A DNA stretch of 17,176 bases from Candidatus Hydrogenedentota bacterium (GTDB taxonomy: Bacteria > Hydrogenedentota > Hydrogenedentia > Hydrogenedentales > CAITNO01). Below the pieces are notes generated by a model. It ran no database searches. It was given only the letters and a program-made list of their open reading frames with translations, and had not been told where the DNA came from. Both the position numbers and the translations under genes were made by a program. The stretch spans positions 1 through 17,176 of the forward strand of contig CAIJOU010000027.1 in the NCBI GenBank assembly GCA_903822375.1, read 5' to 3'. Below, piece after piece: positions 1 through 6,543 of this stretch (within the stretch, counting starts at the first letter, position 1; each line of letters opens with the position of its first letter).

Positions 1-1
1 C

Positions 2-193
2 CTGGTTGTGGCCGAAAACGGCCGGTCGGTGGTTTGCCGACTGAACGACCGGGGGCCCTTCGTGGCAGGCCGGGTTATTGACCTTTCCCGAGCCGCCATT
101 CGCCAACTGCACGCCACCAAAGGACTGCTTCCAGTCAAGGTCTACCGCCTGGGCGCGGACCCCCCGGCCCGGCAAAAATCCGGCAAGCACTAA
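2..193 (+). CDS. RlpA-like double-psi beta-barrel protein, C-terminal part (5' truncated by window)
   Basis: The reading frame is open from the first base and ends in TAA at 191-193, so only the last ~63 residues are visible. The stretch ENGRSVVCRLNDRGPF followed by GRVIDLSRAA matches the conserved second half of the RlpA double-psi beta-barrel, where family members read NGRSVVVRINDRGPF...GRIIDLSYAAA. The aspartate of NDRGPF and the aspartate of IDLS are the residues usually conserved at the active site. RlpA proteins are exported lytic transglycosylases or peptidoglycan-binding lipoproteins that act at the septum on glycan strands. The protein ends about 20 residues after the barrel (PPARQKSGKH), so there is no SPOR domain after it; one placed before the barrel cannot be excluded. 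Any signal peptide lies outside the window. Family assignment is good; enzymatic activity is inference. Confidence 0.85.
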   Translation: MVVAENGRSVVCRLNDRGPFVAGRVIDLSRAAIRQLHATKGLLPVKVYRLGADPPARQKSGKH

Positions 194-222
194 CCCCAAG
201 AAGTCGTATTCCCCGTTGGTTT

Positions 223-252
223 CCCGGCCGCGACCAGGGCGTCGCGGCCGGG
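223..252 (+). terminator. GC-rich perfect hairpin after the rlpA-like gene
   Basis: CCCGGCCGCGAC at 223-234 is perfectly complementary to GTCGCGGCCGGG at 241-252, with a 6-nt loop: a 12-bp all-paired stem 30 bases after the upstream stop codon. No T tract follows (GACGGCCCAAGT), so it may be a weak or Rho-assisted terminator, or an mRNA 3'-end stabiliser. Confidence 0.4.
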
Positions 253-303
253 GACGGCCCAAGTAACACATACGCCGGAATGCAGTACTCTTTACGGAGC
301 GGT

Positions 304-333
304 TTGACACGCTCCAAGCACCCTGCCTACAAT
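304..333 (+). promoter_or_regulatory. Sigma70-type promoter of the DUF494 gene
   Basis: TTGACA at 304-309, an 18-base spacer and TACAAT at 328-333 (5 of 6 matches to TATAAT). The predicted start near 340 leaves a leader of about 34 bases before the ATG at 374. It lies just after the hairpin that may end the preceding transcript, so the downstream gene looks independently transcribed. Confidence 0.65.
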
Positions 334-373
334 ACGCATGGAAACGGGTATTTTCGTTTCCGCGGAGACCTGA

Positions 374-832
374 ATGAAGCAGTCGGTAGTAAAGGCGGTA
401 AACGCCATCCTCCGTCAAATAGAGGAAACCCCGGACGTCCTGTGCACCGAGGGCAACATGCGCTCGTGGCTGGCCACCCAGGGATACAACAAGCGTGACA
501 TCGACGCGGCCATGAAACTGGTCGCGCCGCGTTTTGCCATGAGCGCCCCGGTCGAGGATTCGCGGCCGCGCGGACTGCGCCAGTTCGCGCTGTACGAGCA
601 CGCCCGGCTGTCGCCGGAGGCGCGCAGCGCCCTGACACGGCTGGAACTGCACGACCTGCTCGACCCAATGGAGCGGGAGATGATCATCGAGCGGCTGCTC
701 CAGTACGACGGCGAGGTCGACATGGACGCGCTTGACTACCTGCTGTCTTCGGTGTTCGGGACCATGCGCAACGTGGAAGCCCAGAACGCGATGTACAACA
801 CCTTCGAAGGTTTCGGTCCCACGCTGCACTAG
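374..832 (+). CDS. Smg/DUF494 family protein
   Basis: A 152-residue cytoplasmic protein. The C-terminal half, LLDPMEREMIIERLLQYD then EVDMDALDYLLSSVF, lines up closely with the E. coli Smg signature (LNLETREMVIERVLALD...ELDDLKWVILMVLF), and both proteins end in an acidic helix and LH. The N-terminal part (VNAILRQIEETP...LATQGYNKRDIDAAMKLV) matches the Smg pattern of two helices around a GF/GY-x-x-x-DI turn. The length is typical (E. coli Smg is 157 residues). Smg is usually found near dprA and topA, but its biochemical role is not established; those neighbours are not visible here. The start is supported by GGAG at 364-367, six bases before the ATG, and by the promoter at 304-333. It converges on the next gene with only 13 bases between the stops. 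Confidence 0.85.
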   Translation: MKQSVVKAVNAILRQIEETPDVLCTEGNMRSWLATQGYNKRDIDAAMKLVAPRFAMSAPVEDSRPRGLRQFALYEHARLSPEARSALTRLELHDLLDPMEREMIIERLLQYDGEVDMDALDYLLSSVFGTMRNVEAQNAMYNTFEGFGPTLH

Positions 833-845
833 CCCGGACCAACAC

Positions 846-2096
846 TCAGCCCGCCGCCCGGTCGATTTCCTCGCGGGCAATTTCCACCCACCGGCACACG
901 CGCTCCGGGTCTTTGGCGACGGTGTGGTTGTCCTTCATGATGAGTTCGAGCGGACAGCCCCGCGCCGCCTCGACAATCCTGCGCAGGTCACGGCGGACGG
1001 GCGTCTCATCGAATACCGACGGGGCCAGGTGCGCCGGGTTGGGCTTGGCCGAGAAAATGAACCGCCTCCCCAAGTACCCGGCCATCCGCTCCGGCTCGGC
1101 CCAGGCCGACACGGATACCCGCCGCAGGCGGGGAATCTTCTTCACCACCTCCCAGCGGTCGTCCAGCGGTTCGCAGCAGCCGTAGCAGTTGAGCCCGAAT
1201 CGCGCCAGAATGGGCAACTGGTACTGGAACACGAACTCCTCAAACATCGCCGGGGAAACGCCCAGCGTTTCCTGGCTCTCGCAGAAACCCCACATGTCCG
1301 CCGTGCGTACCCGCCCATCATGGGCGGCCGCGGGCAGTTCATCGGTGAACCCGAATCCGCCCGAACCCACATAGTCGTTGCCGTTGTTCAGGCAGAGCAG
1401 CCCGTCCGCCTCCAACTGGTCAAGACGGGCCAACTGTGCATCTCGCATGAAGGACATCAGCCGGTGGAACCCCTCCGGATTCTCCATCATGTCGAGCATC
1501 ATCCGCTCCAACCCGCGCAGGTAGACCAGCCGCTGGGTCATCCCCAGAGACCACCACCAGACACCCTTGACCTCCACGGTCAGCGCCCCGTCGAACAACT
1601 CCTCGGCCAGCGTCTTGACCCGGGCCGTCGCTTCCCGGTCCACCGTCGCGCCGGGCACACGCAAGCCCGACAGGTCATTCAGGTCCTTCAGCGGCGGGTC
1701 CCAGGTGAACGCCCGGCCCTCGCCCTTGCCGATGATGGGCGTCTGCAGGCCCCAGCCCGTCTCCTGTGCCACGGGCCGCAGCACGAAGCGGTCGTCAATC
1801 ACCCGGTCATCGCGCATGCGCGCGCCGTAGAATTCCTTGATGCGCAGTTCGAATTCCCAGTGCCGGGCCAATTTGGAGGTACACTGCAGTGATTCGGGAG
1901 GAAATATCTCGTTCCAACCGTTCTCCGGGTCGCAGAACACCAGCGGGCGTCCCGGCTGGAGGGCGTTGTGCCGGTACCATTCCCGGCGCTTTTGGTCCTC
2001 AATGGGCCGCGCCGCCAATTCCGCCACGCGCCGCGCGAGGCCGCGCAGAAGGTCCTTCTCGCCGTCGGTGAATTCTGGGATATCGTTTTCGTTCAC
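846..2096 (-). CDS. Uroporphyrinogen decarboxylase (URO-D)-like family protein, possible corrinoid/methyltransferase relative
   Basis: A 416-residue soluble protein with no signal peptide. It reads like the large URO-D-like family common in Planctomycetes and Lentisphaerae: REWYRHNAL and PLVFCDPENGWNEI near residues 38-64, LNNGNDYVGSGGFGFTDELP at ~236-255, FCESQETLGVSP at ~271-282, CYGCCEPLDDRW at 304-315 and IMKDNHTV at ~386-393. True HemE begins with an RQAGR-type substrate loop, which is absent, so haem synthesis is unlikely. In related MtaA/MtbA enzymes a His/Cys motif holds zinc for methyl transfer between corrinoid proteins and thiols; the Cys-rich CYGCCE motif could play that role, but this is inference and no corrinoid-binding partner lies nearby. 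The start is a GTG: an in-frame TGA lies two codons upstream and GGAG sits 7 bases before it. It is divergent from the ceramidase-like gene. Confidence 0.82.
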   Translation of the reverse strand: MNENDIPEFTDGEKDLLRGLARRVAELAARPIEDQKRREWYRHNALQPGRPLVFCDPENGWNEIFPPESLQCTSKLARHWEFELRIKEFYGARMRDDRVIDDRFVLRPVAQETGWGLQTPIIGKGEGRAFTWDPPLKDLNDLSGLRVPGATVDREATARVKTLAEELFDGALTVEVKGVWWWSLGMTQRLVYLRGLERMMLDMMENPEGFHRLMSFMRDAQLARLDQLEADGLLCLNNGNDYVGSGGFGFTDELPAAAHDGRVRTADMWGFCESQETLGVSPAMFEEFVFQYQLPILARFGLNCYGCCEPLDDRWEVVKKIPRLRRVSVSAWAEPERMAGYLGRRFIFSAKPNPAHLAPSVFDETPVRRDLRRIVEAARGCPLELIMKDNHTVAKDPERVCRWVEIAREEIDRAAG

Positions 2097-2183
2097 AGCT
2101 CAGCTCCAATCGGCGACAATGTACCATGAAAGCCGCAACCACACACAGCGGTTGGCGGTTGTGCATACGCGGAGGCAGACGCT

Positions 2184-3740
2184 ATGCTGTTACGGATGCT
2201 GCATAATCGAAAGGCAACACGCATGATGAAGGTCGTGAAGCGCACGGTTTTGGCGTTGCTGGTCCTGATGGCCGCGGCGGGCCTGTTTGTGCTGCTCGTG
2301 GGACCGTGGCCCTTATATAAGGATGCCCATTACAAAACGACCGGATACTACAAGAAGGCCCTGGCGGCCATCGACGCGGCGGCGGCCAAGACAAAGCTGG
2401 GGGGCGACATCGCGCCGCTGCGGGCAGGCTGGGCGGTGCGGGAGATCACACCCAAGCCCGGTTATCCCATGGCCGGCTACGGTTCCAGGGCAAACGACAA
2501 GAAGTCGGCCGGTGTCCGCGAACCACTGTTTGTGAAGGCTCTCGCTTTGAACGACGGCACCGACACGGTGGTGCTGATCGGGTCGGACCTGCTGCAGACG
2601 CTGCCCAACCTGCTGGAGAAGGTGGAGGCAAGGGTCTCCAAGAGCGTTTCGCTCACGAACCGCAATATCATGTACACCAGCAGCCACACGCACTGCGGCC
2701 CCGGCGGACTGGCACCGGGCTTTGCCGCCAAGATGTCCTACGGCGAATATGACGCGGCCTATGTGCAGCTTCTGGCGGACCGCTTCTCCGAAGCGATCGA
2801 GGAGGCGGTGAAGACCATGGCCCCGGCCCGGCTGGCGCATGGCAGCGTGGACGTGCCCGAGTACATCCGCAACCGTACCCGCAAGGGCGCGCCCGCTGAC
2901 AGCACGCTGAACATCGCCGCCGTGGAAAAGGTCGACGGCGGCGAGCGCCTGTATCTCGCCCGCTACTCGGCGCACGGCACCGCCTATGGCGAAGAGGTCA
3001 TGGAATTGAACGGCGACCATGCGGGCGCATTCCAGCGCGCGGTGGAGGCCAAGTCCGGCACGCTCCTGCTCTACATGGGAGGTGCGGTGGGTTCGATGTG
3101 CCCCAACCCGCCCGGCCCGCCACTGCCCCAGCCATGGACCAAGAACCTTGAACGGGTCTTTGAGAACGATGTCGAAAGCGAAATGGTCAAGCAGGGCAAG
3201 AAGACGCTGCAGCAGCTTCTGGACGACCAGCAGGCCCGTGTCGAAGCGATGGGCGCGGCCATGGCGGACAAACTGCTGGCGAGTGTGAAAAGACTGGCCT
3301 TCGAGGACCGGCTGGACATCGTCTCGCTGGATGCCGCCTATGCGCCACCGCCGGCCCAGGCACGTTTGTTCTCGCCGAATTGGCGGCTTTCCCCCTTCGT
3401 CTTCAATTTGCTGGGCGTGCCCAAGATTGGACGCCTGCAGGCGGCGCGCATCGGCAGCCTTTTCCTCATCGGCATGCCCTATGATTTCAGTGGGGAAACG
3501 AGCCTGGTCTGGCAGGCTTGGGCAAAAGAACGGGGCTTCGACCTCTGGGTGACCAGTTTTTCCGGTGCCTACCTGGGGTACCTCTCGCCGGACAAATACT
3601 ACGGCGAAATCGGCGAGAGCCTGCACTACAACCAGAACTACGAGATCGGCGAGATGAACTGGTTCGGCCCGAACCAGGAAGCCTACGTGACGGACCTGTT
3701 CCAGCACGCCTTCGCCTGTCTCGCGCCAAAGACCTCCTGA
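2184..3740 (+). CDS. Neutral/alkaline ceramidase-like membrane-anchored amidase
   Basis: A 518-residue protein with a basic N-terminus and one hydrophobic segment (residues ~20-40), giving a membrane anchor or uncleaved signal with the rest outside the cytoplasm. It matches the N-terminal catalytic domain of neutral ceramidases: AGWAVREITPKPGYPMAGYG at 81-100, the zinc motif TSSHTHCGPGG at 165-175, YSAHGT at 261-266 and NGDHAGAF at 276-283. The family hydrolyses the amide bond of ceramide using zinc. Canonical neutral ceramidases carry a C-terminal immunoglobulin-like domain and are longer; this one ends without it. Its substrate therefore cannot be assumed to be ceramide; bacterial homologues often sit in carbohydrate loci. 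The start at 2184 has GGAGG at 2171-2175, eight bases upstream; ATG at 2223, with AAAGG at 2210-2214, is a workable alternative that leaves a more usual signal sequence. The stop is 12 bases from that of the convergent xylanase. Confidence 0.85.
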   Translation: MLLRMLHNRKATRMMKVVKRTVLALLVLMAAAGLFVLLVGPWPLYKDAHYKTTGYYKKALAAIDAAAAKTKLGGDIAPLRAGWAVREITPKPGYPMAGYGSRANDKKSAGVREPLFVKALALNDGTDTVVLIGSDLLQTLPNLLEKVEARVSKSVSLTNRNIMYTSSHTHCGPGGLAPGFAAKMSYGEYDAAYVQLLADRFSEAIEEAVKTMAPARLAHGSVDVPEYIRNRTRKGAPADSTLNIAAVEKVDGGERLYLARYSAHGTAYGEEVMELNGDHAGAFQRAVEAKSGTLLLYMGGAVGSMCPNPPGPPLPQPWTKNLERVFENDVESEMVKQGKKTLQQLLDDQQARVEAMGAAMADKLLASVKRLAFEDRLDIVSLDAAYAPPPAQARLFSPNWRLSPFVFNLLGVPKIGRLQAARIGSLFLIGMPYDFSGETSLVWQAWAKERGFDLWVTSFSGAYLGYLSPDKYYGEIGESLHYNQNYEIGEMNWFGPNQEAYVTDLFQHAFACLAPKTS

Positions 3741-3752
3741 GAAAGGTCGTTT

Positions 3753-4871
3753 CTACCGTTTGACCACGGCATAGAACGCCGGCTTGGGCTTTCCGGCCCG
3801 GTCGAAGAGCAACGGATAGTCGGGACGGTCTTTCACGGGCATGTAGTTGGCGTATGATAGTCCGTCATGCACGCCCCAGAAGGTGATCCGGTCAAGCTTG
3901 TCGTGGTGGGTGAGAAACACCTGGAACAGCGCCGCGTATTGGTCCGCCTGCTCGGCCAACAGTTCTGCCGGCGCGCCGTCGGGATAACGGTTATCGCGGT
4001 CGCCATAGCCGTAGAGGCTCATGTCCAGTTCGCTGATGTTTACGCGCAGCCCCATGGCCGCAAAAGTCTCGATAGTTTTGGCCACCTCGGCCGTGTCCAC
4101 CGATTTCAGCGTAAAATGGCCCTGCAGGCCAATGCCGTCGATATGCACCCCCCGGTCCTGCAGGCGCTTGATCAGGCGCACGGCCTTCTCCCGCTTCACC
4201 GGCTGCTCCAGATTGTAGTCATTATAATATAGCTCCGCGCCGGGGTCGGCCTCGCGGGCGAGGCGAAACGCCTGTTCGACGTAGTCCTCGCCCAGCGCCT
4301 TCAGCCAGGGGGAGTCGCGCAGCCACTCATCCTTCTTCGTGCTGATCGCCTCGTTGACCACATCCCAACCGTGGATGCGCCCCCGGTAGTGGCCCATCAC
4401 CGTGCGCATATGCTCGCGCAGCCGCAGCAGCACGGTTTCGCGCGAGGCGGGAACACCGGGCGCATCCTCAAATATCCAGTTGGGCGACTCCTGATGCCAT
4501 ACCAGTGTGTGGCCGGTGACGGACATGTGGTGCTGTTCGGCAAACAACATCAATGCGTCGGCGGGACCGTAGTTGTATGCGTTCTCCTTCGGATGGATGT
4601 TGGCCCACTTCATGTCATTTTCCGGGGTGAACGCATTGAACTGCGTTCCGGCCAGTGCCAGCGCCGCCGCATCTCCGGAATCGAGGAGGCCGTGGCTGAA
4701 GGCAACACCCACCCGGAAATCATGCGCATAGACGTCGCGCAGATTCGGCAAGACGTCCTGCTGCGCTTCGGCGCCGCTTTGCGTGGAACACCCCGCCGCC
4801 AGCAGCGTGAGCATCACGCCCGATAAGGCGCGTACCCATTGCGCCAGCACGTTGCGCTTTGTTTGTTTCAT
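3753..4871 (-). CDS. GH10 endo-1,4-beta-xylanase, lipoprotein
   Basis: A 372-residue protein with a lipoprotein signal peptide: basic start, hydrophobic run and the lipobox LAAGC with the lipidated cysteine at residue 28. The GH10 fold fills residues ~42-372: FTPENDMKW (81-89), GHTLVWHQESPNW (120-132), the acid/base glutamate in GWDVVNEAI (E174), ELYYNDYNLE (213-222), GLQGHF (248-253), the nucleophile in ISELDM (E281) and FWGVHDG near 331-337. All catalytic landmarks are intact and the length fits a single GH10 domain without a carbohydrate-binding module. The expected activity is retaining hydrolysis of internal beta-1,4-xylosyl bonds at the cell envelope. The start ATG at 4871-4869 overlaps the sulfatase stop TGA (4870-4868) as ATGA, and GGAAGG lies 4 bases upstream, so it is the second gene of an operon and probably translationally coupled. 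A longer in-frame extension runs through the sulfatase and is not a real start. Confidence 0.96.
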   Translation of the reverse strand: MKQTKRNVLAQWVRALSGVMLTLLAAGCSTQSGAEAQQDVLPNLRDVYAHDFRVGVAFSHGLLDSGDAAALALAGTQFNAFTPENDMKWANIHPKENAYNYGPADALMLFAEQHHMSVTGHTLVWHQESPNWIFEDAPGVPASRETVLLRLREHMRTVMGHYRGRIHGWDVVNEAISTKKDEWLRDSPWLKALGEDYVEQAFRLAREADPGAELYYNDYNLEQPVKREKAVRLIKRLQDRGVHIDGIGLQGHFTLKSVDTAEVAKTIETFAAMGLRVNISELDMSLYGYGDRDNRYPDGAPAELLAEQADQYAALFQVFLTHHDKLDRITFWGVHDGLSYANYMPVKDRPDYPLLFDRAGKPKPAFYAVVKR

Positions 4872-6253
4872 TCGGCCTTCCCCACGGGACGGCAGCCCGT
4901 GCCTTTGACGCCCTTGTTCGAGTCGCCCAGGTCGGCGCGCACCTTGTCGGCCAGTTTGGTCAGGCGCTTCACAATATCCGGATGCTCCGCGGCCACGTTC
5001 TTCGATTCGCCAATGTCGGCGTCCAAATCGTAGAGTTCCACCTTGGGCCGGTTCTTGAGGGCGAGATGGAGCTTCCATTTGCCCTCCCGCACGGCCTGCA
5101 ATTCCTCGTTGCGGTAGTAGTACATCGTGTTGCGCGGAGAGGTCGCCGTATCCGGATGCAACAGCAGTTCGCGGATGTCGTACCCGTCAATGACGCGGTC
5201 CGTGGGCTTCTGGGCGCCTGCCAGCGCGGCAAAGGTGGGCAGCAGGTCCATGGTGGCGGCCATCTGCGGACAGGTGGTTCCGGCGGGGATATGCCCGGGC
5301 CAGCGCAGGATGGTGGGTTCGCGCAACCCGCCCTCGTAGGTGGTGCCCTTGCCGTCGCGGAACGGCAGGGCCGCGCCGCCGTTCTCGTGCTGCGTCAGCC
5401 ACGGGCCGTTGTCGGAGGTGAACAGCACCAGCGTGTCCTTGTCTATCCCGCACTCGCGGATCGTCTTGAGCACCTCGCCCACACTCCAATCCAATTCCTG
5501 CACGGCATCGCCGTAGAGGCCCTGCGCGGACTTGCCGCGGAACGCGTCGGAAACGTGCAACGGCACATGGACCATGCTGTGCGGCAGGTACAGGAAGAAC
5601 GGCCCGTCCTTGTGTTCGCGGATGAACTTGCTCGCCTCCTGGGTGTATCGCTGGGTCAGCAGGTTCTGGTTGGCGGGCTGTTCGATGATTTCCTCGTTGC
5701 GCATGAGCGGCAGCGGCGGGTCGCCGCGTTTCGTAACTTCCATGTCGTTGCTGTAGGGAAGACCGTAGTAATAATCGAAGCCGTGCCGCGTGGGCAGGAA
5801 GGGCGGCAAATGGCCCAGATGCCACTTACCGATACAGGCCGTGGCATAGCCGCGCGTTTTCAGCACCTGCGGCAGCAGCACCTCGCCGGCGCTGATGCCG
5901 ATCTTGTCCTGCGGGAACAGCACACGAGGGAATCCGACGCGGTTGGGATAGCATCCTGTCAGGAGCGCGGCCCGCGACGGCGAGCAGACCGTCTGCGCAT
6001 AGAAACTGGTGAACTTGGCGCCCTCCGACGCCATCTTGTCCAGACAGGGCGTCTTGATCAGCGGCGCGCCGAAACAGCCCAGGTCCTGGTAGCCCATGTC
6101 GTCAATGAAAATGATCACGAAATTGGGCGGCCGTTGGGTTTCGGCCGCGGCTTCGCTGCGCGTTGCGCACGAGGCCAGCGCAACGCCCGCCGCCCCCGCG
6201 CCAAGTCTGCTTAGAAAATTCCTGCGCGAAATGCCGTTTGTTTCGTTGCTCAT
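4868..6253 (-). CDS. Type I (formylglycine) sulfatase, Tat-exported, arylsulfatase A-like
   Basis: A 461-residue protein. The N-terminus SRRNFLSRLG is a twin-arginine signal, followed by a hydrophobic run and ALASC (C29), a likely lipobox, so the folded enzyme is exported and probably lipid-anchored. Core motifs: NFVIIFIDDMGYQDLG (44-59) with metal-binding D51/D52; CSPSRAALLTG, in which C90 is the cysteine turned into formylglycine; GKWHLG with K143 and H145; TSDNGPW with D281 and N282; and the family C-terminal VRADLGD. All sulfatase landmarks are present, so it should hydrolyse sulfate esters, probably on a polysaccharide; the exact substrate cannot be read from sequence. It needs a formylglycine-generating enzyme or anSME encoded elsewhere. 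The start at 6253 is chosen because AAAGGA lies 7 bases upstream and the Tat motif directly follows; the in-frame extension to 6685 crosses a palindromic repeat and is rejected. It is the first gene of the operon with the xylanase. Confidence 0.95.
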   Translation of the reverse strand: MSNETNGISRRNFLSRLGAGAAGVALASCATRSEAAAETQRPPNFVIIFIDDMGYQDLGCFGAPLIKTPCLDKMASEGAKFTSFYAQTVCSPSRAALLTGCYPNRVGFPRVLFPQDKIGISAGEVLLPQVLKTRGYATACIGKWHLGHLPPFLPTRHGFDYYYGLPYSNDMEVTKRGDPPLPLMRNEEIIEQPANQNLLTQRYTQEASKFIREHKDGPFFLYLPHSMVHVPLHVSDAFRGKSAQGLYGDAVQELDWSVGEVLKTIRECGIDKDTLVLFTSDNGPWLTQHENGGAALPFRDGKGTTYEGGLREPTILRWPGHIPAGTTCPQMAATMDLLPTFAALAGAQKPTDRVIDGYDIRELLLHPDTATSPRNTMYYYRNEELQAVREGKWKLHLALKNRPKVELYDLDADIGESKNVAAEHPDIVKRLTKLADKVRADLGDSNKGVKGTGCRPVGKAE

Positions 6254-6354
6254 CGGTACGTCCTTTCCGTAAAACGCATGCGCACCCTGGACGCAGAACA
6301 TTATGCAGCAAACGGGGCGATTACCACGAGTCGCGATGAAAGAGGCGCTTCCGG

Positions 6355-6450
6355 TATGGAGTGCGGCGGCAACGACGCCGCTTTGGCTGATTCTGCGCGT
6401 TAGGCCAGCCAAAGCGGTGTCGCCGCTGCGCTCTGCCACCGCAGTCCATA
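6355..6450. repeat. Long imperfect palindromic repeat element between divergent genes
   Basis: The left arm (6355-6389) and right arm (6406-6450) are near-perfect reverse complements around a 16-base centre. The inner 12 bases (CCGCTTTGGCTG / CAGCCAAAGCGG) match perfectly, and the outer ends TATGGAGTGCGG / CCGCAGTCCATA match at 11 of 12. The right arm carries about 10 extra bases. It could fold as a cruciform or a strong RNA hairpin and sits in the 290-base spacer between the sulfatase and GH106-like genes. Short palindromic elements of this look (a tiny frame starting MECGGN on one strand) are, from memory, dispersed in many copies in related genomes; that is not checked here. No other sequence in the spacer is a convincing promoter. 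Confidence 0.8.
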
Positions 6451-6543
6451 GGACAGCGTCACTTTCGCAATCACCGCACACTTGCTGTAACCTATGCCGG
6501 CTGTCTTTAAAGGAAATCGGTACCGCTTCAAACAGGCGTTCCA

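Noticed and set aside
2313..3707. 464-codon frame on the minus strand
   Set aside because: Shadow of the ceramidase-like gene; the plus strand has zinc motifs, a ribosome binding site and a signal anchor.
4859..6214. 451-codon frame on the plus strand
   Set aside because: Antisense shadow of the sulfatase, whose catalytic motifs are all on the minus strand.
6254..6543. Promoters for the divergent sulfatase and GH106-like genes
   Set aside because: Several weak boxes (for example CATAAT on the minus strand, TTGCTG on the plus strand) but no pair with acceptable spacing and match.
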